The translations under genes were made by a program, and so were the position numbers. Shown in pieces: positions 36,340 through 47,304 of a DNA stretch of 64,000 nt. Numbering within the stretch: the first letter of the stretch is position 1; every line of letters starts with the position of its first letter. The stretch covers positions 29,058,363 to 29,122,362 of the forward strand of contig NC_044005.1 in assembly GCF_900496995.4 (NCBI RefSeq). Reading direction: 5' to 3'. Origin of the DNA: Aquila chrysaetos chrysaetos (taxonomy: Eukaryota > Chordata > Aves > Accipitriformes > Accipitridae). The notes under the pieces were generated by a model. It searched no databases. It saw only the letters and a program-made list of their open reading frames with translations, and was not told where the DNA came from.

Positions 36340-37941
36340 GCCATGAAGCCATGAATATTCTGATTTAAAACATTATTGACAAATTTTAAGGACTGCTGAG
36401 CTACAAAGTTCCCTTAAGCACAGCCAACGAAGAAGCTTATGGTCAAGGGATCATTGTAGGAGCCCTTTAGAATGGACATTTTCTCCAGAAGGATGAATCA
36501 CCTGTTTGTCCAATAAACCCTAGCATAACTTCTCCTCCAGACCCTTCTTGTCCCATAGATCTGGGAAAGGCTGGAGCATTGGTACTGACTCCATAGCCTC
36601 TTTGCTCTGATGTTCTGATGTAAGTAGGCACAAACTTATTCCAGTTTTCACAACACACCCAAGACACTGCATATATAAACCCTGACTAGGAAAGAGATGG
36701 TGTGTGAAGTTTTCTTAGGAAATACGCTAAGGGGAGGTGGGTTTTTTTCTCTTGGTCTTATTTGTCAGGCATTAACTGCTTCCCTGGTTCCCTATGGCTT
36801 CAGAGTTTTCTTTTCCTAAGCCTCTTTCTCTTATGAATACATTTCATGCATTTCTTACCTGTATAGAGCTACTGAGCCATTTGTTGCCATGGTTTCCTTA
36901 AATGTTTCCATGTCTGTCCTCTCCTGTTTTCCACAACATACAATTCAAAACTTTTGTCAGCCAGGATTTTAATTACTGACATGAGTCCACCTAAGTTAAC
37001 CAGACCTGTACCTTTAACACCACAATATTTGTATTTTATGTTTTGACTTAGCCATTTTCTGAGATTTAACAGAAAACAATTTTCTGTCTCCTAAAGCATT
37101 ACTTCATTGCAATTCATAAACAGCATGAAATAAGGACGCATACAAAGAGTAAAGCTTACAAACATAAAAGCCAGCTTCATCTAACTCTTTAAACTCATTT
37201 TTTCAAACAGCTTGTCTAACTATGGTCTTCCAGGTCCCTATGCTATCTTCACTCCTCTGAGATCTCCACACTGCTTAACAAAGAAGGTAAAGTGCTTTGT
37301 CCAGATGACGATTTGTGCTAAAAAATGTATGAAATTTAAAGAGAGTCAAAGATGAAGCTAAATATGAAAAAAGGGGAAAAGTTCATGTTGCTTCTCTTCC
37401 ATCTACTCACACTGCATTCAAGTTTCAGTGCTGACGGCTACAGGACCAGCAGGAATGGCCACATTTGCCTGAGTTTCTCTATCACCTGGTTGCACAGACA
37501 TTTATGTGTACATACAAGCCATTCTACAAGCCCTTTCTTTCGCTCTAATAACCCAACAGTTATTCATTCTTAAAACGAAATAAAAAAATCCCCACGCAGA
37601 TTTATTTGGCTCATATTATAGCCAGAAGTTGCTTCTGATGAGTTAGAAAGAATATAAACCACTAGCAATTCAGCAGTAACATTCTGGGGAGGAAATCGCA
37701 CTAACAGATAATAGCATCTTCTTTAACAGCGACGACAAGAAATATATATATATTTGTTTAATTAAACTTAATGAAACACGAAGTGCCGCATGATCGGTGA
37801 CAGAGGGTGTGTGCAGAGGTGCTACCCTGGTGACTACATCGCATACCTCTGGCTTGGTTTGCCCCTCCTTTCCCTCCCTACATTTCTCATTTGTGAATCA
37901 CCAGCGCTCTTTGCTTAATTTAGACGCCTGTCCTCATTTTC
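36340..37941. other. No gene recognised
   Basis: AT-rich sequence with a short (TA)n at 37742-37753. CpG density begins to rise after about 37690, on approach to the island. No exon-like feature. Confidence 0.55.
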
Positions 37942-37946
37942 ATCAG

Positions 37947-37984
<38 letters not shown>
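37947..37984. repeat. Poly-C homopolymer, 38 bp
   Basis: Thirty-eight consecutive C on the plus strand, so G38 on the minus. Mononucleotide C/G runs this long are rare in vertebrate genomes, where A/T runs dominate. It abuts the CpG island directly. G38 can fold as G-quadruplexes and C38 as an i-motif; that is known behaviour of such sequences, not shown here. The exact length is prone to sequencing and assembly error. Confidence 0.9.
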
Positions 37985-37985
<1 letters not shown>

Positions 37986-38500
37986 CCAAATCGCTCCTCT
38001 TCCACAAAACGCGGAGGCGCAGACTTTGGGCGACGCTGAAGTCGCCTAAGAGAAACGGCGGGTCTTCACGCCGCCGCTGCCTTAGCGAGGCACCGCCGCC
38101 CCACCTGGCAACGGCAGGGAAGCCCCGCCGCCCCGCTCCCCGCCGCCCCGCTCCCCGCTCCCCGCCCCGCTCCCCCCCCCCCGCCCCCCCCCCCCCGCCG
38201 CCCCGCTCCCGCCCCCGCCGCCCGCTCCCCGCCGCCCTCTCCCGCTCCCCGCTCCCCCCCGCTCCGCCGCCCGCCCCCGGCCCCGCCCGGCGCGGTGGTG
38301 TCGCTTGTGCAAGGGCGCCATCTGCCGGCGCCGCCGGCCCTTCCCGCTCGGCCCCGCCGCCCCGGCCCGGCCGGCAGCACCGCCGCCTCCTGCCCGCGGA
38401 AGAGCGGTGCCCGGCAGCCCGCGGGCAAAACGAAGAGGAACGGCACTACAGGCGAGGAGTTAACTCGGCAGAGCCTCGTCGGAAATGCAAGGGTAAAGGC
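37985..38500. promoter_or_regulatory. CpG island, probable promoter / first-exon region
   Basis: Dense CpG and very high GC, extreme at 38090-38420. The core (38120-38280) is an imperfect CCGCCCCGCTCCC-type tandem array with two long C runs near 38170-38200. It is by far the strongest island in the window. The minus-strand frame 38066-38446 (126 codons) is Gly/Arg/Ala low-complexity and is judged a compositional artefact. Downstream on the plus strand, donor-like sites occur at AAGG|GTAAAG (GT at 38493) and TTTCA|GTAAGG (GT at 38750), but no promoter orientation can be fixed. The gene it serves is not identifiable; a lncRNA first exon or bidirectional promoter is possible. Confidence 0.7.
38315..38328 (-). 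promoter_or_regulatory. CTCF/YY1-like binding site
   Basis: The minus strand reads CCGGCAGATGGCGC, which fits the CTCF core (CC..YAG.KGGCRS) at nearly every position. The embedded GATGGCG is also a YY1 core. YY1 sites are common just downstream of CpG-island start sites, so the two readings compete. Occupancy cannot be seen from sequence. Confidence 0.4.
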
Positions 38501-41500
38501 AGGAGGTTTTTTTTCCCCCCCAGGGTAAAATATAATTCTGGGAGGGAGTTTACCACAAGGTACCAGTTTATCACAGCAGACCGGTTAGCCCATCGTCAGG
38601 GCAAACATCTTCGCTGAGGGTCGTGCATGGGGAGCAGAGCTCTACGTCCCAGGCGAGCTCCGGGGGACGCCCGGTCTTCCCAGGAGCAAAATACAGGGGC
38701 GGGGAGGCAAGAAGAGAAAACCAAGCAGGAGCCAGTTTCTGTGCTTTCAGTAAGGGGGTTTGCAGCTTCTAATCCTCAAATACCTACTGAAACAACTACT
38801 TTAGGGGCAAACTTAAATGCCCGTGTAATCATTCATGCTCATGGAAAACATTCAGGGAAAGCTTCTTATCAGAGGCCAGCTCTAAAGTGAAGGATTTGGA
38901 GGGGGCTGACCACTCAGTCACTTTCATCATAGGGATGCTGAATTCCTGTTCTGCTGAGGAATTTGTTTGGAAAGCTCCTCCGTGCTTTTATGTCTGAATG
39001 TTCATTGGTTTTTTGCAGTAAAGAGATTATATTCCTTGTCTCCAACAGACGACAGTTATGACGCTATTTTATACATACATACTTTTCACCTCGTTTTCCT
39101 TCTGCTCACTAGTTTTCCCCTTAAAAAAAGCAACCTACACCCCCCCCAAAAAACCCACAAAAAATTACCTTGTGTTTCTGGCAAGTCAGAATCTGTGGTA
39201 ATTTGCAGCTCTCTCCTTCAGAACTGCTGCCTCTGAATTTTAAAACTACTTAACAGAAATTGGTATGCTGGTAGAAGAATAAATCTCAATAGCTGTATAA
39301 GAAGAATTTGTATTCATTCAACCTCATGTTGAGGACTTTGCTTTGTAAGACAGTATTTTATAATATGTCAGGTTTTGCATTTCTGGTCTTTGTTGTTTAA
39401 ACTGACGAGCAATAAACTACCTTTTCTTTTTATCCTCCACCACTAAGAAGTTAACAATTCCCTACAACATTAAATGGAGCACAATAAAAAGAGTAAAAAC
39501 TCCAAGTGTAAAATACTTGAAAAAAATCTTGAAAAATCATACCTACTCTTGTTTGTAATGTCTGAAATTATTACAAGTACGTTCACTATGAGGACTATTG
39601 ATAGATGACTCACAATTTAGCTAAATTCAATAAACCACATACTGTGCCTATCCCAGTAGGTGACTCATGCATTTTGTATTTCAAGTATCAAATGTTTGCC
39701 AAAAACAGTATTTTAAAAAGTAGGAAAATTGTTCAAAAGGGCTTGTGAATAGGTTAGGACTACCCACAGGCAGTTCGTTCTTGTGTTCTGACCACTTACG
39801 CAGGATTTCATGGCACCACTGTAGTAGTATTCTGCTAGAAGGAGTGCTTATCCACAGCAGCCCCACCTTACACACTTCATAGGCTTTTTTCCTCACATAT
39901 ATTGTACCTTCTTTAAATACACACACATTTGAATTTAATGTGATATTTTAAAGCAGTTGTGTTTTAAAGAGAAAAGCCTGCAGAGTAAACATTTTCCCTA
40001 CAGAGTCACTGCTCCGTAATTTTATACACATTTCCTAATTTTCCTAGCACCATGCTTTGCCCTTCTAAAATTAAATGTAAAAACATAAAATAAAACAGCA
40101 ATCTCAAAAGAACTATTCAGCTAGTCCCTGAACACTGTATAATAGTATTTTAAATCAAATAACTCAGTGTAAAAGTAGTAGAATCGGGCCCACAAGAAGG
40201 AATAAGTTTCAAGTCCTGGTGTCAACGCCTTTTCACTGTTTCCACAGCCTGCAGGGTGGCGAAGGAGACTACTACATGCTGGTGACTCAGTAGGTTAGCT
40301 TAGATTTTAGGCAGTTTTCCAAATTCATTCATTCAGACCTCAGAACACATCTGGATCTTATTTTTAACCTTGAGCAGGGGTTACCTGATCCCAGAATATC
40401 ATGCATTGCATATGCACAGCATCCACATACCATAAACTCTTTTGTGAAGGCAGAGAATCATGTGCCTTCATGGCACACGATAACAAAGGACAATTTTTTC
40501 ACCAGGGCCTGTGAATTGTACATATTTATAGCGAGTGTGACTTAAGGTGTCTGTTTTCTGGGTGAGTCAGAACAGGTGAAATACTTGGTGAAATATTTTT
40601 ACATGTCCAGTCATTCCTTTAATTGGTATCAAACAGTGCAATTTCATTACTGATCTTCTCTGTATCTTCTTTTCCAGTATTCCTTTGACACTTTCCCTGC
40701 TGAGCTGGCTCTTACTCTGACTTTACTGAGGCCCTTCTGATCCCTGGAAGAAGCCAATACAGTGTCATCCAAAAATAAATGAACTCAAAGTTCATGTTGA
40801 CTAGGCATATATTAAGTTGATGGAGTCACAACTTTCATATATGCAGAAGTGGTAAAACTAAGCTTAATATTAAGCTCTGAACTTTAATTTTATTCATTAA
40901 AATCCTGGCACGAAGCATGTTTTATTCATTGTTTTGTCAACCACTTCACATTTGCACCCTGTTTTTCTTGCAAAAACTATCAAAAAAACTCATGTGGAAA
41001 ATTATTGCAGGAAAACATTTGATCTATTTTAGTTTCATTTAATGAAATTTAGCATCCAGAGAACAAGTAGGAGAAACAGCACCAATACACCCAGACAATT
41101 CTCCAAAGACCTTTAGCAATTGCTTTGTAAGAGGATCATTAGCTTCCTGCCTATGAAATTACCAAAACTGATCTCTTCATATTGACATGGGTGAAAGTTA
41201 TGCTACTTGAAGGAAATATTAAATTTTAAGCAGACAAAGTGTACATAATTTGCTGCTAGCACAAACTTGTCTGATTGTTCTACATTGGGAGCAAATGCAT
41301 ACACAATATGGAAAATCTTAAAAAGCATAAGGAGAGTATTTTTTAATACTCTAAGACTAAAGCATTTATGCACATGGGAAATCATATTAGTTGTCAAATG
41401 ATGACAACTGTAATATTAACATTATTAACAAGGGGCCAGAGTATTGTTTTACTATTCATGCATCATGCTAGAAATGCTTTTTAACATCAGAGACTCAATA

Positions 41501-42068
41501 TTTATCAAGAGCATTTGATTTAATAATATCCAGTATAACAGTACTCCACAGTTTCCATTAGTTTGATTGAATGTTATATCTGTCTAAGCAAACCAAGCAT
41601 TAGGCGCTTCAGTGAAAGTCACTTGTAATAGAGAAAAATATAATGCATGAATATTTCATTAGTAGATGAATACCCATCACAACTTTACTTGAAATGCTTG
41701 AAAGTACCTACTGAATGTTTGCCAGTTATTTCATAAAACAGAGATGGTTGTAATGCTGCTGTTGAAACAGGAAAAAAATCTATTAGATCATTTAACATAC
41801 TAAAACAATTATGGTATAATTATAAGGAACGTAATTATATGTTCTTGATGTCTTTAATTGTGCAAGCCTCACTAATTAACATTAGAAATTCAATCAAAAC
41901 AAATTATGCTTTAAAATCTAAGAATGAACTTAAAGAGAAAGATCACATTTCCAAAGTCAAACAATTATAACTTTGAATTCCACCTGATAGTAGGCAAACT
42001 CTTCATATGCACGTTTGCAGTCTCTCTCTCTTTCCAACTCCTAAATTTTATTCAGTGTATTTGGAGGT
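38501..42068. other. CpG shore, then AT-rich sequence without a defended gene
   Basis: The shore holds an 87-codon plus frame (38627-38890) starting at an ATG and polar (Arg/Gln/Lys-rich) over its first 40 codons. A donor-like TTTCA|GTAAGG falls inside it at 38750, so it could be the start of a coding first exon; I do not recognise the peptide. After about 39000 the sequence is AT-rich. It holds C8 and A-rich runs near 39140-39170 and otherwise nothing classifiable. Confidence 0.45.
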
Positions 42069-42086
42069 ATATAGATAGATAGATAT
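42069..42086. repeat. GATA microsatellite (short)
   Basis: About four units of GATA/ATAG flanked by TA and AC dinucleotides. Confidence 0.8.
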
Positions 42087-42844
42087 ACACACTCAAGTGA
42101 CTTACCCTTATTTAAAGTTATAATGTCAGTTTTGCCTGAGCCAAAATCCAATAGAGATTCTTGTGGCGTTTGGATTAAACTTTAAAGGAAGAGATTCATA
42201 CTGTGCCCGCTATATTTGGTGTTTTCTGCACGGCTCTGCACTGAGCATAAACTTACTGTAAGATTTGGGTCTCCAGCTCTATCCTTGGTTTGTATTTTTT
42301 TTCCCTCTGCTGCTTCTCACCTCTCAGGACCATGGATTATTTATAGAATAAAATGGTTTTGGGGGGAAACATTCCATTCTTTTGAAAAGTCACGAAGTCA
42401 ATCAAAGAAGAGCTGGTCAGACACTTTGCTATACATACCATTCTTCTTGAAAACATCTTTTTTTGCAGAACTGGAATTAGCCTAATTACTTCAGTCCTGT
42501 TGTCATTTCCAGTTTTCCACTGAAAAGGAGTTCTCCGAGGCTCAAGCCAGTTCCAGTCAAAATATATAGGGTTCTTTTCGCAAACAAACATTGTGTCTCA
42601 TATCCAGTATGCATCTATACCTCTATTCAAGTTACTGTTGTGTTTTGCAGGAGGTATGGATCAGTGGCTTGTAGCTCCCGCATCCCTCTGCGGAGGGGAC
42701 TCCCAACCATTGGGTCGCATTTCACAAGATGCCCAGAGAAGTACAGCTCCATGAATAGCCCACCCAATTGAAGTGAACAGGGCAGGAGCATTTGAAAAAC
42801 TCAGAAAAATATAGAGTAATATTTAATCCAAAAGAAACAAACAT
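42087..42844. other. No gene recognised
   Basis: Frames 42216-42485 (plus) and 42337-42591 (minus) overlap each other and have no recognisable content. A few CpGs lie at 42680-42720. Confidence 0.55.
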
Positions 42845-42905
42845 CAATTTTGGAGCATTACAGTGCAATTTTGGAGCAATTACAGTATTTGGAGCAATAC
42901 AGGGT
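42845..42905. repeat. Three-copy ~21-bp tandem repeat
   Basis: Successive copies of CAATTTTGGAGCA(A)TTACAGT at 42845-42865, 42866-42886 and a shorter third at 42887-42905. The copies are nearly identical, so the duplication is fairly recent. No function inferred. Confidence 0.85.
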
Positions 42906-44798
42906 ATTTTCATAAACAAAACCAAATTTTGAAGTATCAGACTTTCTTATGGAGTGGAAATTCCCTATTTTTGGCTAGCTATATTCCTAGACCTACTCTG
43001 ATAAGGTATTTTATTTGTTTTTTAATCTCATAGACTCAACAGAATACTTACAGAAAATCATACTGTGGAGATTAAAAATAAAAAGAGGTTCAGTTATTGA
43101 CATTACATTAAAGAGATGAACATAAGAAACCCCACCAGCAAGAAGAAAGCAAGTTTCTCTTTAAAACGTGTAGCATTCAAATATTATCCAAAACCTTTGT
43201 ATTTTATTTTCTTTCTACTGGGACTGAACCCTAACAAAAATACTTTAGACACATTCCTCTCTCTGGCATTGAAAAATTTCAGAATGGCATCATCATTCAT
43301 AAGAACAGCAAAATGGAAACCTCTGAGAACTTGGTTTCTCTCTTTTAAAAACAAAGCAGCATATAGAGAGTAAGCACTGCATGTATTCCACTTACTACAT
43401 TTTTTCTTTCTGCTCATTTTCTCTGATTAACCAAAGCAGAACTGCGGTCAAATGAAGATTTTGGCCATCTCCCACTGCTCTTTTCTTTTAAGCAGATACA
43501 CACATTCAAAGGTCAGACCACACATCTTGCTGAGCCCTCAGGGCACCAGCCGGTTCCCTAAATGTAGGAGCCCAGTGCTAACTGAGAGACCAACAGATAG
43601 TCCAGGCATCCCAGGGCAGGCAGAAGGGACTGTAGGAGGTGCTTGCACCTTCTGGTCTGGCCGGACCCTCAGCACCTCCTCTAGGACTACACGACTCTTC
43701 AGTCAACTGACCCTCACCGTCTCTCTCCAGGTCTGCCAAACACTAGCCAAAGGTAGCACCACTTTGGTTAGCTCAACTCCATGTTTCTGGCTGGCTTAGC
43801 ACTTTGGGGGGCCAATTCCAAATCAATGTGAGACATAAAAAATACTAGAAGAGTTAACATGATTACAGCTTAAGTTATTTTAGGTTCATCTTCAAAATAA
43901 CCTTGGTATTAGGACTATGAGCTTCCAAGTCTTCACTGATCATTAAAAAAGCTATTACTTTAGATCCAAGTATATTCCTAGAAACACTGGACTTTACCAG
44001 AGAACATCAACCACAGCAGTGATCAGTGCCAGTGAAAACATGTGTATTTTTCACAGAATAATTACATTGGAGTATTTGAATTGTAAGAAGAAAATTCAGA
44101 CAACTGCTTGCATAATTTTATTAATCAACACCTCTCCTCAGTGAATAAAGAGTCTCTCATACTATCAGAGGTTGAATGGATACTAGAGATATACTGGAGA
44201 ATGACAGAAGATTCACTGACTACCACAGAAACAAACTTAGCAAGTCCCCCACCTATGACATTGCTCTCTATTTCAGGTGTTGTTCCATTGTTCCACGGAA
44301 CCAAAGATGATGGGATGTCTTGATTTTCCTTATAAGCCCTTGAAACACAGCAGTGTAATGGCTTTGGTGTTACATGACAAAATACCCCTGGTGTGGTAGG
44401 GCTGCCTGGTCTGGTTTTACTCCTTCAGTAGACAATGTTTTCTGGTGCAGCTGGAGTACGGAGAAAGATTTGTCCCCTTACAGCTTTTCCCGTGATAATT
44501 TCCACATTACATTACACTTCTGTAGGCTTAAGTTTTTTAAACAATTTTATACATATTTTATTATTATATGGTCAGCTGTGCAATAAAGTAGGTTTCTGTT
44601 ATTTATTTTAGGTTATAAATGTATTAATGAAAAATGTCAAAAGAAGAAAGTTTGGGTTTTTTTTTTCCTTTACTGAGGCTTATAATAACATATTTTCTAA
44701 AGCCTAGTGTCTTCTTTCCTCCTTTAAAGAACTGCCATAATGGCTCTGTGGCCATGGCATGCATTTTGCTGGTGTTTGGGATGGTAGCATACAGAGAC
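42906..44798. other. No gene recognised
   Basis: A GC-richer stretch at 43500-43800 gives a 115-codon plus frame (43452-43799) rich in Ser/Thr/Pro with no recognised motif. The rest is AT-rich. Confidence 0.5.
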
Positions 44799-44823
44799 AA
44801 ATAAATAAATAAATAAATAAATA
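44799..44823. repeat. AAAT tetranucleotide microsatellite
   Basis: About six uninterrupted AAAT/TAAA units. Simple repeat, probably polymorphic. Confidence 0.9.
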
Positions 44824-47244
44824 GTAACAAAAAAAAGCTACATCCATTTCACTTTGAAACAAATGATTACAGAGCAGCTGATTACAATTGGAGAGAAGAT
44901 GTAGAAAGGTAAAATGCTAGTAGTAGCAATTGGAGCGAATTAACTGGGGTGCTCAGGCACGCTCTCAAGAAACGGATTGACTCACAGAAGGAGTTTTAGT
45001 GGTGTGAAAACTTGCATTGCGTTTCTTCAGCACACAGAAAAGCAATCTACCTGATTTTCCCCAAAGTAGCAAAGCAATCAGATATTTTAGCAGTCTATTG
45101 CCTGCTAAGAGAGATGGGGAACCATGGAAAGCACAGAAACAGGAGGAAAAAACCCCAGAAAATCTTTAATGTGCACTGGTACATTATCAAGAAATATACT
45201 TATTTCCCACAAATTTTGTCTTAAAAATGAATTTTCCATAACACTTTTGGAAGCAAAGCGCTAATTGTTAATTACCTTACTTGACAAAGAAAGGGAAAAG
45301 TAGTAGGAAAGCTATTTTGGATGCTGCAGGGGACTCAGCCTGAGTTTCTCTTAGAGTGCTTTTTTCTCAATTCTATCCAACTATTTCAGCCATTTAAAAG
45401 CCATTGTTAAACATAAATTCAAACTTTAACTCAGGAAATTCCAACACATGCACTAGCAATTTCAAAATTTTTTTTCTCTTTTACTTACCACCTGTTGCTG
45501 TATTATTTCCAGTCACTTCAATACCTTCCCTTAACATCTTCAGCCCGTGGGTCACCAAGTTAAGTATGTCTAGTCTTGACCAGGTCTAGAGGTCTTTGGC
45601 TGCACAACAATCAACGGAGGGATTCCCGTGGGAATGTGTGGGAGATTTCCAAACCTAATGGTCTGAAAGAGCCCAACTTTAATTTTCAGCCTTGAACATA
45701 TTAAGCTAAATTTAATTTTTTTCAGAGTTATTAATGAGTCAAGTCTGACCTGGAGTGTGTGTGCACTGCCTTTTTGTTCAATGTTTTAAATCTGTAATCA
45801 AATATGTTGAGCAAACACAATATGAGTCTAGAAGGTGGATAACCTGGCCTTAAGACCTAATACTCTGAGCACATGTTCATTTTTTCTTCACTCGTGCAAA
45901 TGTAGCTGTACTTTTGTCTTAGATGCAAGGATTTCAACGTCTTGTCAAAGTATTGCACCACAGCAGAATTAATCTTCTTTAACATATTTTATCCAGTGAT
46001 AAGGAAAAAAAAAAAAATAGATTCCCTCCAGAATAAGCTTATCGCATTCACAAATGAAGTCTTATTTGCTAAGTAGCTTTTCATCAATGCTATCCATTCA
46101 CAAAAATTAACAATGTGACAAATAAAAACAACATAATTTGCTGTACTGGGACAGTGACAAAACAGAGTACTTGCCCTGTAATTGTCATTCAGATCAGACA
46201 ACAAAAGGGGAGACACACTAAACTAATCAAGACACCATGGCATTCTGACCTTATGACCAAGATCACCAACTTGGAAAACAGGTTGTTAAATATTCACAGC
46301 TGTTAATTCTCACAGTTGAAGTGAAAGATAATACCATATTGAAAATGAGGGCAAAGTCAACACTGGTTGTGCTTAAATAAATGGCATAAAGACCTCCCAG
46401 GGTAGATATAATATTTTCATAGGTATTCACTTACAAACTGTAAGTGATGGTGCATTGTAAGACTCTGCAAAGAGGTGGAATAATACTAGAAGGAGGAAAA
46501 GGCGGCTGTTCCCAAAACTTGCTTTCCCAAGAGACTACCAGGAGAACAGAAGGAATAGTAGAGAGGCTGCTCGAGAGGGATTTTGTTCTCCAAGAGGTGG
46601 TAAAGAGTGAGCTACAGGTAATGTAAGAAGAGATACAGTATCTGTCATCCTTCAAGGAGTGCTCAGAGAGGCTGGGCTTTAGCATCAGTAGGAAAGTGCC
46701 AGCCTCCGCCAAGGATAAGTCCCTATTCTCAGCCATTACAGCTGGCAGCTGCACTTAGTGTTGTGCGCCTACGTCAGTGCAGGGAGTCTGGCATTCATTT
46801 GTCACCCTGCGGTGTAACAGGCTGCGATTCATGCCTCTTTAGAGTCATTTACTGCCAGGGGATATGGTACCCCGGCCCTCAAGGGAGAATAACAGCGTGA
46901 AATCTGCAGGCACTGTGCTCCTAATCAAATCAGTGTTTTCTTCAATTCTTCCTCTGAAACCCAAAATTTCTGCTACATTTGGATGTTCAGGGTTTGTTTT
47001 CATGGTTTCTTAAACAAAAGCAGGTTTCGGAACAAGAATTGCAGCTAACTAATTTATGACTTGCCTGCCTGGAGAACATCCCAGTTGCTATCAGTAATGC
47101 AGTCCTTACCTATTTTATTAACCAAAACAAAAGATGCTAAAACACTAGCACTCCATTCGCCTTGCTAACAAAAAAAACCAGCACCTCCTTTGCCTCACTG
47201 TTTTTGGCTCTTGTTTCTTAAATTCAGTCCTTCCATCCTCACTA
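44824..47244. other. No gene recognised
   Basis: Contains A13 at 46005-46017. Frames at 46431-46754 (minus) and 46444-46626 (plus) overlap antiparallel and are not credible. No repeat family recognised. Confidence 0.5.
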
Positions 47245-47304
47245 CATCTTCTGCAGTTTTCCTGCATCTTCTGCAGTTTTCCTGCATCTTCTGCAGTTTT
47301 CCTT
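47245..47304. repeat. Three perfect copies of a 20-bp tandem repeat
   Basis: CATCTTCTGCAGTTTTCCTG occurs at 47245-47264, 47265-47284 and 47285-47304 (last base changed to T). Each copy includes the PstI-type palindrome CTGCAG. Near-perfect identity points to a recent expansion. It lies in pyrimidine-rich DNA; T13 follows at 47472-47484. Confidence 0.9.

Noticed and set aside
38066..38446. 126-codon minus-strand frame in the CpG island
   Set aside because: Gly/Arg/Ala low-complexity product of the C-rich array; no domain, and stop-poor sequence is expected at this GC content.
40235..40260. CTCF site at CCTGCAGGGTGGCGAA
   Set aside because: When aligned to the core the GGC spacing is off by one, so the match is poor.
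42845..47304. CRISPR array from the short tandem repeats
   Set aside because: Copies are contiguous with no unique spacers, and the window is a vertebrate genome.
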